This document shows, piece by piece, positions 1 through 7,466 of a stretch of DNA of 15,298 bases. Position 1 is the stretch's first letter; every line of letters begins with the position of its first letter. Origin of the DNA: Clostridiaceae bacterium (GTDB lineage Bacteria; Bacillota_A; Clostridia; Clostridiales; Clostridiaceae); assembly GCA_029256485.1 (NCBI GenBank), contig JAQSXU010000082.1, positions 1 to 15,298 on the forward strand. Reading direction: 5' to 3'. Below the pieces are notes generated by a model that had not been told where the DNA came from, did not search any database, and saw only the letters and a list, made by a program, of their open reading frames with translations. A program made the translations under genes and the position numbers.

Positions 1-1016
1 GATTTTAGCTGCCCTATATTCCCATAAGATGCACTTCCTATTAAAGCTTTTACGGCATCAGCTTCTATTTTAATTGGTTTGTTAACTCTATGTGCCTCAT
101 TTGAAAGAAGAAATTTAACTATATCTATCTTATCCTTAACAGGTCTTTCTTCAAAACTGGGTATAGCAATAACAATTGGTATTCTTCTTATAAAGGTTTT
201 TAAAAGAGATGAATTTGGATCTTCAGTAGTGGCTCCCATGATTAATACATTGGCCTTCCTTTTTCTTTCAGATTCACCCAATTTATTGTAAGTTCCTGTA
301 TCCATAAAATAAAACAGCATTTCCTGACCTTCAGGCGGCAGTCTGTGTATTTCATCTAAAAACAAAATACCATTATCAGCTTTTTCCACAATTCCTTCCT
401 TCTCAGTGTCAGCTCCTGTAAAAGCTCCTTTAACATGCCCAAATATATGTGAAATTAAAAGTTGAGGATTGTTATAATAATCTGCACAGTTAAAAACTAT
501 AAATGGAGCCTTTTCATCCAGCTTATTTGAATATTTAGCATAACTATACATCATATTTGCAAAAAGAGTTTTTCCAACACCAGTTTGCCCAATTATTAAT
601 GTATGCAAACCATTAGGAGGATATAAAAGTGCTGCCTTTGCCTGCTCTATTTGATTCTTTAAACTGGTTTCTGCTCCGATCAAATTATCAAATGGGCTGT
701 TTTCCTCCTTTGCACATTCATTAGTTTCAATGAGCTCATCCAGGCTCTTTACCTCCACTGGCCCTTTTTTTACACTGCAGCCTATTAATCTTTCAACAGT
801 TTTTCTATCAATATAAAGAACAGGTCTTTCCTTTATTTTGATAATTTTATCCTGTCTTAACAGTTCATTAAGTTCTTTACTTACATTATTTCTTAAAATA
901 TTCAGGCTCTCCGATATTTCAGAGGAACTGAATCCAACTTTTTCTATTAAATCTTTTTTAGTAAAATTCTTTGACTTTTCTAAAATATAATTATAAATTT
1001 TATCAGATCTCTTCAA
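1..1016 (-). CDS. LevR-type sigma-54 dependent transcriptional activator, N-terminal part (cut by window edge)
   Basis: The first 338 residues are visible; the frame is still open at base 1. Residues about 1-65 form a small winged helix-turn-helix, followed by a linker and a sigma-54 AAA+ domain. Visible AAA+ motifs are Walker A GQTGVGKT (143-150), the sigma-54 contact loop GAFTGA (197-202), Walker B GILFLDE (216-222) and NIGQLK at the cut end. The start is TTG at 1016: a GGGGAG ribosome-binding site (1025-1030) lies 8 bases upstream and no in-frame ATG is similarly placed. It is clearly paralogous to the complete activator at 10343-13069, with short identical stretches even in DNA. From the family, PRD and EIIA/EIIB-like regulatory domains should follow off the left edge, but this is not seen. 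Its target operon is probably outside the window, since no sigma-54 promoter is visible nearby. Confidence 0.93.
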   Translation of the reverse strand, partial: MKRSDKIYNYILEKSKNFTKKDLIEKVGFSSSEISESLNILRNNVSKELNELLRQDKIIKIKERPVLYIDRKTVERLIGCSVKKGPVEVKSLDELIETNECAKEENSPFDNLIGAETSLKNQIEQAKAALLYPPNGLHTLIIGQTGVGKTLFANMMYSYAKYSNKLDEKAPFIVFNCADYYNNPQLLISHIFGHVKGAFTGADTEKEGIVEKADNGILFLDEIHRLPPEGQEMLFYFMDTGTYNKLGESERKRKANVLIMGATTEDPNSSLLKTFIRRIPIVIAIPSFEERPVKDKIDIVKFLLSNEAHRVNKPIKIEADAVKALIGSASYGNIGQLK

Positions 1017-1032
1017 CCGTAATTCTCCCCTT

Positions 1033-1050
1033 TACATTAAATTCAATGTA
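1033..1050. repeat. 6+6 bp inverted repeat in the leader of the left activator gene
   Basis: TACATT and AATGTA are separated by six bases, just upstream of the ribosome-binding site of the activator that starts at 1016. It could be an operator half-site pair or a weak leader hairpin. In DNA this AT-rich, a 6-bp dyad can arise by chance. Confidence 0.3.
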
Positions 1051-1061
1051 TCAAAACTCAT

Positions 1062-1109
1062 TAATACACTTTAATTATATTACAATAATACACTTTAATT
1101 ATATTACAA
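1062..1109. repeat. Perfect tandem duplication of a 24-bp unit
   Basis: Bases 1062-1085 and 1086-1109 are identical, head to tail. The unit runs from TAATACACTT to TATTACAA. On the minus strand each copy contains a perfect TATAAT hexamer, so the duplication doubles a candidate -10 element upstream of the activator gene that starts at 1016. The rest of the gap from 1110 to 1278 is AT-rich, with no coding or RNA gene that I can support; the promoter of the plus-strand gene at 1279 must lie there but cannot be singled out. Confidence 0.9.
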
Positions 1110-1125
1110 TTATACTGTTGTTCAA
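1098..1125 (-). promoter_or_regulatory. Candidate sigma-A promoter for the left activator gene
   Basis: On the minus strand TTGAAC (1120-1125) is followed after 16 bases by TATAAT (1098-1103), giving a start near 1090 and a leader of about 75 bases. The -10 hexamer sits in one copy of the 24-bp tandem repeat; the other copy (1074-1079) has no good -35 element at the right distance. This is a consensus match only. Confidence 0.4.
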
Positions 1126-1278
1126 CTATAAGAATAATGTTCCATTAATAGCAAATGTAATTTACTCAATTTTCACTCAAATAAATAAATTCCTCTTATA
1201 AAATATCTAAACTTAGTGTATATTTTAAATATAAAGTATTTTAATTGTAAAATATAAAATTAAATGGAGGTTAGCATA

Positions 1279-2388
1279 TTGAAAGACTCAAATTTCAAGC
1301 GAATAATTTCAAAGACAAAGTTCCATTTTATAAACCAAGAGTTAAATTATTTAAAAAATAATGGGCTTATTAGTGAAGATCAGTTAAGGGAAATTACCAA
1401 TTCATATGAAATCAAATCTCACTTAAGCTTTGTCAACATAATGTTAATAATAGGAGCTCTTTTACTTGGTCTTGGTATATTAACCTTTGTAGCAAGTAAT
1501 TGGAGGTTTTTAGGCAAGGCAAGCAAATTTACAATTATTATTGTATTATTTTGTTTGTCCAATATTACAAGCTATAAGCTTTCAAAAAACTATCCAAGAA
1601 CATCATTGAGTTTTATGTATATTTCTGTCTTAACTTATGGCGCCGGCATATTCTTAGTGGCGCAGATTTTCAACTATGGTGGTGAATTTACCAACGCTTT
1701 TTTACTATGGTCTTTAGGAATTCTTCCATACGTGGTTTTGTTCAAAGACAAACTTTTGTTTATATTATCTGATACATTTTTAATTATTTATGTACTAGGC
1801 CAATTCAATTTCAATAAAATACCATTCTTTATACTTATACTTTGCCCTGTGGTTTATTATATAAATAGTAAAATTAATTTTGGAGAAATTGCTGCATTTT
1901 TTAATAATTCATTATTAATATTTACCATATTATATTTCTTGGATAGGTATATTCATAATTTTACAGTGAATTCTATTGCCTTTTTCATTATTGGTCTATT
2001 TATGTTTTACTTTCCAATGAAAATGCACAAAGAAGTATTTAAATTTCAAGGTAACATCATTTATTCTGTAAGTGGGCTGCTGCTAACATTTCCACAAAAT
2101 TGGTCTGGGTTTTGGAACAATTTAAAAATACTTAATGAAAACTCTTATACCTATATAAGCACTGTATTTGCTATATCTTTACTTATATATCTGCTTTTTC
2201 AAACAAAAAGGAAAAACTTAGTTTCCCTGATTGCCATTTTCATCATAATAATCAGGTATTACTTTGATACCTTCTATTCTTTCATGCCAAAGTCCCTTTT
2301 CTTTATTTTTGGTGGAGCCATTCTCCTGGGTTTTGGATATTACTTTGAAAGAGTAAGAAGAATTGGAGGTGGAAATTATGAAGATTAA
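1279..2388 (+). CDS. DUF2157 domain-containing polytopic membrane protein
   Basis: The family's cytoplasmic N-terminal segment (a QELNYLKNNGLIS-like stretch) leads into a membrane domain that opens with GALLLGLGILTFVASNW, the hallmark of DUF2157 proteins. About ten hydrophobic helices follow, and the protein ends in a basic cytoplasmic tail. Its function is unknown in the family. TTG at 1279 is preferred as start because TGGAGG (1265-1270) lies 8 bases before it. The in-frame ATG at 1264 overlaps that ribosome-binding site and has none of its own. This gives 369 residues. The last 11 bases overlap the next gene, implying translational coupling. DUF2157 proteins are commonly paired with GDYXXLXY-type proteins, as here, so the two probably act together at the membrane. 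Confidence 0.85.
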   Translation: MKDSNFKRIISKTKFHFINQELNYLKNNGLISEDQLREITNSYEIKSHLSFVNIMLIIGALLLGLGILTFVASNWRFLGKASKFTIIIVLFCLSNITSYKLSKNYPRTSLSFMYISVLTYGAGIFLVAQIFNYGGEFTNAFLLWSLGILPYVVLFKDKLLFILSDTFLIIYVLGQFNFNKIPFFILILCPVVYYINSKINFGEIAAFFNNSLLIFTILYFLDRYIHNFTVNSIAFFIIGLFMFYFPMKMHKEVFKFQGNIIYSVSGLLLTFPQNWSGFWNNLKILNENSYTYISTVFAISLLIYLLFQTKRKNLVSLIAIFIIIIRYYFDTFYSFMPKSLFFIFGGAILLGFGYYFERVRRIGGGNYED

Positions 2389-2956
2389 TATAAATTTAAA
2401 GCAAAAATTTCTAATTTGTACTTTAATTCCAATATTTATTTTATTGTCTATGACAATATTACCAATCATGACTTTATCAAAAGGTGAAGAAATATACCTG
2501 CAGGCTAATGCTGTAAATTCCAGTGAATCCTTTAGAGGAAGAGGATTATATCTTAACTATAAAATATCTCAGATAGATAGTTCTATGATACCCGACTCAA
2601 TAAAAGCTGAAAAAGATCAAAGCAACATGATTCAGGCCTATGCTGTGCTGAAAAGCAGTGGTAAAATATATGACATAGATTATATTACTAAGGATAGACC
2701 CTATGGAAAGAAATATTTAAAGTGCACTTTATCTATTATAAGCGGTGAACCTGCCATAAATGGTACTTCAGGTTACGCTAGATATAACCTTGATAATTTT
2801 TTTACCACAAATAAGATAACTGTAGAAAATAATTTGGAATTTAATAAAGACCCAAATATCAGCCCTGATAGTATGAAATGGAATTACTTAGCTAAAATAA
2901 AAATTTATAATGGATATTCACTGTTAGAGGATGTAGTAAAAAATAATACTAATTAA
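2378..2956 (+). CDS. GDYXXLXY-type membrane-anchored protein
   Basis: The start is ATG at 2378, with a strong GGAGGTGG site at 2365-2372; an upstream in-frame TTG at 2363 would sit in front of that site and is rejected. The product has 192 residues. A single hydrophobic N-terminal segment (about residues 9-31) looks like a signal anchor, so the rest is probably extracytoplasmic. Just after it comes FRGRGLYLNY, which lines up with the family motif FRGDYxxLxY. The glycine, leucine and final tyrosine are kept, but the D and first Y of GDY are replaced by R and G. The next gene upstream encodes a DUF2157 membrane protein, the usual partner. The biochemical role is unknown. Confidence 0.8.
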   Translation: MKININLKQKFLICTLIPIFILLSMTILPIMTLSKGEEIYLQANAVNSSESFRGRGLYLNYKISQIDSSMIPDSIKAEKDQSNMIQAYAVLKSSGKIYDIDYITKDRPYGKKYLKCTLSIISGEPAINGTSGYARYNLDNFFTTNKITVENNLEFNKDPNISPDSMKWNYLAKIKIYNGYSLLEDVVKNNTN

Positions 2957-3008
2957 TGTTTCACTTACCAATTAGAAATAAAGCTTTCTCACGTAATGTA
3001 TATCTTTC

Positions 3009-3046
3009 AAAAAGCTAGGAACAAGCATATAACTTGTTCCTAGCTT
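3009..3046 (-). terminator. Intrinsic terminator at the end of the sugar operon, possibly bidirectional
   Basis: A perfect 14-bp stem (3012-3025 with 3033-3046) has a 7-base loop. Read on the minus strand, the stem runs directly into five T residues, so it should end the operon transcript 14 bases past the stop of the gene at 3060. On the plus strand the T-run begins only some bases later (3056-3061), so termination of the convergent DUF2157 unit is also possible but weaker. Confidence 0.85.
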
Positions 3047-3059
3047 AGTTAATAATTTT

Positions 3060-4154
3060 TTAAACATTATGATTTAACTGTAGAGAAAATTTCTGCCATG
3101 GTTTTATATATTGTAATAAATAAATTTCTTCGTCAACTATATTTCCAACTACATTAGTCTTACCATAGTTTTTCATTTTCATTAATGCTATTTGAAGTTC
3201 ACCTGCATAATTTTCATATAATGAGTTGTCAATAACAATATCACCTTTATTAATATCAATTGTATTAAATGGTTCAAAGTTATGCCCCTTGTACTTAATT
3301 CTACTCATAGTAGACCTTATCATATAATCTGAAACATCACCTCTATTTAAGTGTGGTTCATTTAAAACTATTTGCCTTTCCATTTCAGGTATTTCCTGTT
3401 GGAGCTGAACTTTTAAAGCAAGCTTATATGGATTCACTCTACTTAAAGCTTTAAACTCCTCTTCAGATGCAAATGCATTTGCTATTATTACATCATCTAT
3501 TAGATCTGTGGCAAATAATTGTTTAGCTTGTACTTCAATTGGCATTTCCCTATGTTCTTCTAATGTACACAATCCCTCACTAACAGGCCATGGTCCAAAC
3601 TTTGCTGTTTTTGATGATACAAATGCAGCAGTTCTTATATTGTATTTTTTAAATTGCTTACTACAATTTATAAAATGATTATAACTAAGACCTGAATATC
3701 TATGGGGATAAAAGTTGTGACAGCCTAATAGGTTATCTGTATTTGGTATATAGCTGATTATATTATCAACATATTTACTGCCGCTACTCATGTTTAATTC
3801 AATTTTTAACCCCAATTCATTAAATGTCATTATTGATTCTTCCATTCCTGTAAATCCACAGTCTAACCTTATTCCATAAAGGCCCATGCTCTTAAAAATG
3901 TTCAAATCACTATAATTAATTTTTAGCTGTTTAAATACCTCAGGGTTTATATCTGCAATCACTTTCATGCCATATCCATTAGCATGTTCAATAATTTTTT
4001 TAAACTCATTTAGTATCTTTTCTCTATCTCCATGTACTGACAATAGACATGTAAATATTCTCTTAAATCCATACTTATTAGCAATATCTATATAAGCCAT
4101 GTTACTTTCTAAACTCGCATGAGATGGATATACTGAAAATCCTAATGTCCGCAT
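3060..4154 (-). CDS. GH170 / DUF871 (MupG-type) TIM-barrel phospho-glycosidase
   Basis: The 364-residue protein matches the DUF871 family throughout. The N-terminal TIM barrel (about 1-240) starts with LGFSVYPS and contains DCGFTG and HNFYPH. A smaller C-terminal domain (about 270-364) includes HLNRGDVSDYMIRS. The characterised member, MupG of Staphylococcus aureus, is a cytoplasmic 6-phospho-N-acetylmuramidase that splits MurNAc-6P-GlcNAc and founds family GH170. Here the gene is last in a beta-disaccharide PTS operon. It begins at ATG 4154, with GGAGG 7 bases upstream, 40 bases after the GH4 gene. No MurQ etherase or MurP permease is in the window, so the true substrate could be another 6-phospho-disaccharide. 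The family is clear; the substrate is inferred. Confidence 0.88.
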   Translation of the reverse strand: MRTLGFSVYPSHASLESNMAYIDIANKYGFKRIFTCLLSVHGDREKILNEFKKIIEHANGYGMKVIADINPEVFKQLKINYSDLNIFKSMGLYGIRLDCGFTGMEESIMTFNELGLKIELNMSSGSKYVDNIISYIPNTDNLLGCHNFYPHRYSGLSYNHFINCSKQFKKYNIRTAAFVSSKTAKFGPWPVSEGLCTLEEHREMPIEVQAKQLFATDLIDDVIIANAFASEEEFKALSRVNPYKLALKVQLQQEIPEMERQIVLNEPHLNRGDVSDYMIRSTMSRIKYKGHNFEPFNTIDINKGDIVIDNSLYENYAGELQIALMKMKNYGKTNVVGNIVDEEIYLLQYIKPWQKFSLQLNHNV

Positions 4155-4194
4155 TTCTTAATCCTCCATAAATAACCTTATTAGCTATTGTTTT

Positions 4195-5508
4195 TTATTT
4201 ATACTGTGGTAAATATTCTTTATTTTCCTTTATAATATCATCCAATACTTTTTTAGCATAAATAACATCCTTCACCAAGGGATGAATTGTAAGTGCTTTA
4301 AGTGCAGTATTATAATTTCCTGTAACTCCTGCTTCTACAGTGAGTTCTTCATAAGCTTTTACTACTTGCATAAGTCCCCTAGTACTTGTTTCAACATGTC
4401 CTATTTGAATAGGATGAGCTCCATTTCTATCAATGATACAGTTGCATTCAATACATACATCTTCCGGTAAGTCCAATATGGTGCCATTGTTTTTTACATT
4501 AACAATTTGAATATCCTTTTTATCATTGTAAATTGAGTTAATCAAATTAACTGCTGCTTCACTGTAATGTGCCCCTCCTCTGCTGGCAAGCTGTGGTGGC
4601 TTTACATTTAAATTTGGATTCTTATAAAGCTCAAATAATTCATGTTCAACTTTTTTTACCACTTCTCCTCTGGTACCTTCTCCATTTGCTGCTTCCTCAC
4701 AGTGCTTTAGCATTTCCTCTGTTAAATAGTAATATCTATGATATGGACATGGAATGGCACCTAAGGCATCTAATATATCTTGTCCCCAATTGATATCCGG
4801 TATGTTTTTCATTGTAAATTCTTTACTATTCTTAAGCATATTAATAACTTCTTTGGTTACATCCTGTCCATCCTTATAAACCTTTCTACCCCAGACAAGA
4901 TGATTAAGTCCACCGAATTCAATATAAATTCTGTCTGCAGTAACTTTAAATAATTCTGCCACTAGATTTATCATTCCAATAGGAACATTACAAAGCCCTA
5001 CAACTTTTATATTACTATGTTTTAAAACTGCTTCTGTTATAATACCTGATGGATTAGTAAAATTAATAAGCCATGCGTTTGGGCATAATTCTTCCATGTC
5101 TCTGCATATATCCAGTATTACAGGAATAGTTCTTTGAGCTTTAGCAAATCCACCTGCACCCGTTGTTTCCTGACCTATCATGTGGTATCTAAGTGGTATT
5201 TTTTCATCCCTTATTCTGGCATCCATGAGTCCTACTCTAAATTGTGTAGTAACAAAATCCGCATTTTTTAATGCTTCCCTCCTATTTAAAGTAAGATGTA
5301 TGTTTATATCCACTCCAGCCTTCTCCACCATTCTCTTAGCCAGATTACCAACTATATTAAGTTTTTCTTTTCCCTGCTCAATGTCTACAAGATATATATC
5401 CTGGATTGGCAGTTCTCCTGAAAGTTTCTTAGCTATAAATCCTTCAATTATTTCCGGAGTATAGCTAGACCCACCGCCAATAGTAACAATTTTAATTCCT
5501 TTTTTCAT
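4195..5508 (-). CDS. licH: Family 4 glycosidase, 6-phospho-beta-glucosidase type
   Basis: A typical-length (437 residues) cytoplasmic GH4 enzyme. The N-terminal Rossmann region has the NAD-binding GGGSSYTPE (11-19). The family's active-site stretch GQETTGAGGF is at 112-121, and INFTNPSG at 148-155 contacts the cofactor and substrate in relatives. Metal-binding Cys173 (CNVP) and His203 (GGLNH) are both present, as expected for the NAD- and Mn-dependent redox-elimination mechanism. Relatives such as LicH and CelF/ChbF cleave cellobiose-6-phosphate or chitobiose-6-phosphate released by the PTS. The start ATG 5508 has GGGAGG placed 9 bases upstream, immediately after the stop of the GH1 gene. Specificity for glucose versus N-acetylglucosamine disaccharides cannot be read from the sequence. 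Confidence 0.95.
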   Translation of the reverse strand: MKKGIKIVTIGGGSSYTPEIIEGFIAKKLSGELPIQDIYLVDIEQGKEKLNIVGNLAKRMVEKAGVDINIHLTLNRREALKNADFVTTQFRVGLMDARIRDEKIPLRYHMIGQETTGAGGFAKAQRTIPVILDICRDMEELCPNAWLINFTNPSGIITEAVLKHSNIKVVGLCNVPIGMINLVAELFKVTADRIYIEFGGLNHLVWGRKVYKDGQDVTKEVINMLKNSKEFTMKNIPDINWGQDILDALGAIPCPYHRYYYLTEEMLKHCEEAANGEGTRGEVVKKVEHELFELYKNPNLNVKPPQLASRGGAHYSEAAVNLINSIYNDKKDIQIVNVKNNGTILDLPEDVCIECNCIIDRNGAHPIQIGHVETSTRGLMQVVKAYEELTVEAGVTGNYNTALKALTIHPLVKDVIYAKKVLDDIIKENKEYLPQYK

Positions 5509-5528
5509 TTTATTACACCTCCCAGAAT

Positions 5529-6911
5529 CTAAAAACCATTATTGTTAACTAATTCTTTAAACCATTCCCCACTTCTTTTTATTGTTCTTTGTTGTGTATT
5601 AATATCTAATGAAATAAGCCCATAACGATTTTTATAAGCATTAGTCCAGGACCAATTATCAATAAAAGTCCACAAATGATAGCCTTTTACATTACACCCC
5701 TCGCTAATAGCCTTATGAAGCCATATTAAGTGATCTCTTATGAAATCAATTCTATAGTAATCTTCAACTTTTCCATGTTTTATATATCTTTCTTCTCCTT
5801 CTACTCCCATACCATTTTCAGAAACAAAACACTGTATATTGTTGTAATTTTCCCTTAAATCCACCATAATATCATATATACCTTTTTCGTAAATTTCCCA
5901 TCCTCTATATGGATTCATCTTTCTTCCAGGCATTTCATAGTTATCAAAGAAATAGTCAGGCATAAACGGAGCTTCTGGATTTGCTGCATAAGCCTTTGCT
6001 TTTACTCTTCTTGGCTGGTAGTAATTTACGCCTAAGTAATCTACAGTATTATTTTTTATTAAGTCTAATTCTTCTTTAGTATATTCAGGCAAATAACCAT
6101 ATTTTTTAAGTAAATCTACTAGCTCCTTTGGATAACTTCCCTTTACTGTAGGATCCAGAAAACTCTTATTTAAAAATAAATTTGCTATTTTACCAGCCTT
6201 TACGTCTGCTGGATTACTGCTCCTGGCATATGCTGGACTTAAGCTTAGAACAATGCCTATTTTACCGCAAACCATATTGCTGTTTTTAAACTCTTCTATA
6301 GCTTTAGCATTTGCTAACGCGGTGTTATATGCTACTTGAACTGCTCTTTTAAAATCCACTACATTTGGATAATGAAAATCATATAAGTATCCGCCTTCTA
6401 CAGGAACTATAGGTTCATTAAAAGTAATCCAATTCTTAACTCTATCACCAAAAAGCTGAAAGCATACTTTAGCATATTCTGCATAAGCTTCTACCACCTT
6501 TTTATTTTCCCATCCACCTATTTTTTGCATTTCTAATGGCATATCAAAATGAAATAAGTTTATAAAAGGTTCTATTCCATTATTAATTAGTTCATTAATC
6601 ACATTATTATAGAAACTTACTGCTTTATCATTTAACTTTCCATATGGTATAAGCCTTGACCATGATATAGATGTTCTAAATGAATTAAAGTTTAATTCTT
6701 TCATAAGCTTTATGTCTTCTTTATATCTATGATAAAAATCCGATGCTACTTCCGGTCCTACTTTATTAAAGAATCTATTTGGCTCATTGTCATACCAATA
6801 GTCCCATATACTTTGACTTTTTCCATCTTCTCTGGAAGCTCCTTCAGTTTGTGCGGCAGATGCAGCTGCCCCCCAAAAAAAGCTTTCAGGAAATTTGTAT
6901 TGTATATTCAT
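5529..6911 (-). CDS. Family 1 glycosidase, probable 6-phospho-beta-glucosidase
   Basis: A full-length (460 residues) GH1 TIM barrel. The N-terminal FFWGAAASAAQTEG is the GH1 signature. The acid/base glutamate is Glu166 in TFNEP and the nucleophile Glu365 in SENG. In GH1 the residue after the late FIDNW stretch separates plain from phospho enzymes; here it is Ser421 rather than glutamate, which favours 6-phospho substrates, with Tyr430 also in place. The phosphate-binding lysine expected seven residues after the serine is Asn428, with Lys427 one position earlier. The start ATG 6911 has its GGAGG straddling the stop codon of the preceding gene, so translation is probably coupled. It would hydrolyse PTS-phosphorylated beta-glucosides in the cytoplasm, in parallel with the GH4 enzyme downstream. 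Confidence 0.93.
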   Translation of the reverse strand: MNIQYKFPESFFWGAAASAAQTEGASREDGKSQSIWDYWYDNEPNRFFNKVGPEVASDFYHRYKEDIKLMKELNFNSFRTSISWSRLIPYGKLNDKAVSFYNNVINELINNGIEPFINLFHFDMPLEMQKIGGWENKKVVEAYAEYAKVCFQLFGDRVKNWITFNEPIVPVEGGYLYDFHYPNVVDFKRAVQVAYNTALANAKAIEEFKNSNMVCGKIGIVLSLSPAYARSSNPADVKAGKIANLFLNKSFLDPTVKGSYPKELVDLLKKYGYLPEYTKEELDLIKNNTVDYLGVNYYQPRRVKAKAYAANPEAPFMPDYFFDNYEMPGRKMNPYRGWEIYEKGIYDIMVDLRENYNNIQCFVSENGMGVEGEERYIKHGKVEDYYRIDFIRDHLIWLHKAISEGCNVKGYHLWTFIDNWSWTNAYKNRYGLISLDINTQQRTIKRSGEWFKELVNNNGF

Positions 6912-6912
6912 T

Positions 6913-7383
6913 TTAAACCTCCACTTTAGTTTTCATTTTTTCACCGTTTAAAGCCATTACATAATATGCAGCAATAAAGAATATTATAAAAACTCCTAAA
7001 AATGGTCCTAATATTGCACTGATTATTAGCGCATGAGAGGAATAGTTAAATATATCCCCAAATGTTAAAAACTTAATTTTCTTAAAATAATTTAAGGTTA
7101 AAAATATTAAGCTTAATATGAAAGACGCAATAAAAATTCCTACCCACATATAAAATAAATTTAATATAAATTTTGAAACTCCTGCACCCTTATAGTAATC
7201 TGTATATTTTATTGTTCCTCTGCTAAAAAAACTTACAATAAACTGCTTAAAGTTTATAAATACAAAACCTATAAGAGTAATTATTAACTGACATCTTATA
7301 ATTTGAGGTAATGATTCATTTTTAAATTTATAATAAAGATGAGGATATAATAAACTTATTTTTACTTCTTCAATAATTCCCAT
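6913..7383 (-). CDS. Small polytopic membrane protein of unknown function
   Basis: I do not recognise a named family. The 156 residues show about four hydrophobic segments (roughly 31-53, 73-97, 114-128 and 130-144). There is a short, partly charged N-terminus with YPHLYYKF, and a polar loop around 54-72 containing TDYYKGAG. The C-terminus is lysine-rich and presumably cytoplasmic. The overall shape loosely recalls Yip1/DUF1189-type membrane proteins, but I see no decisive motif. It starts at ATG 7383 with AAAGGG about 7 bases upstream and ends one base before the GH1 start, so it is co-translated with the glycosidases. Its position just after the EIIC gene suggests a role in uptake or envelope handling of the same sugar; this is inference. 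Confidence 0.75.
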   Translation of the reverse strand: MGIIEEVKISLLYPHLYYKFKNESLPQIIRCQLIITLIGFVFINFKQFIVSFFSRGTIKYTDYYKGAGVSKFILNLFYMWVGIFIASFILSLIFLTLNYFKKIKFLTFGDIFNYSSHALIISAILGPFLGVFIIFFIAAYYVMALNGEKMKTKVEV

Positions 7384-7412
7384 AAATTTACCCTTTCTAT
7401 AAATATATGTTT

Positions 7413-7449
7413 ATTCAGGTGACTCTCATGTTATAAGAATCACCCGAAT
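7413..7449 (-). promoter_or_regulatory. Intercistronic stem-loop between celB and the membrane-protein gene
   Basis: Bases 7413-7426 pair with 7436-7449 around a 9-base loop. On the minus-strand RNA this is an uninterrupted 14-bp stem including two G-U pairs; on the plus strand the same two positions would be A-C mismatches, so the structure is built for the operon transcript. No U-run follows, so it is not an ordinary terminator. A processing or 3'-end stabilising element that keeps PTS mRNA more abundant than the glycosidase mRNA is the likeliest role. Confidence 0.65.
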
Positions 7450-7466
7450 GAATCATTAAAAATATA

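Noticed and set aside
971..1201. 76-codon plus-strand frame across the 24-bp tandem repeat
   Set aside because: Its peptide simply translates the repeat twice, and it overlaps the start and leader of the minus-strand activator.
1264..1278. ATG at 1264 as start of the DUF2157 gene
   Set aside because: Its second codon is part of the GGAGG that serves TTG 1279, and there is no ribosome-binding site upstream of it.
2363..2377. TTG at 2363 as start of the GDYXXLXY gene
   Set aside because: The strong GGAGGTGG lies just inside that frame and is correctly spaced for ATG 2378.
2218..2469. 83-codon minus-strand frame over the DUF2157/GDYXXLXY junction
   Set aside because: It is antisense to two well-supported overlapping genes and has no recognisable features.
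5180..5464. 94-codon open frame on the plus strand inside the GH4 gene
   Set aside because: It is antisense to a fully conserved enzyme; its peptide has no family resemblance and no ribosome-binding site.
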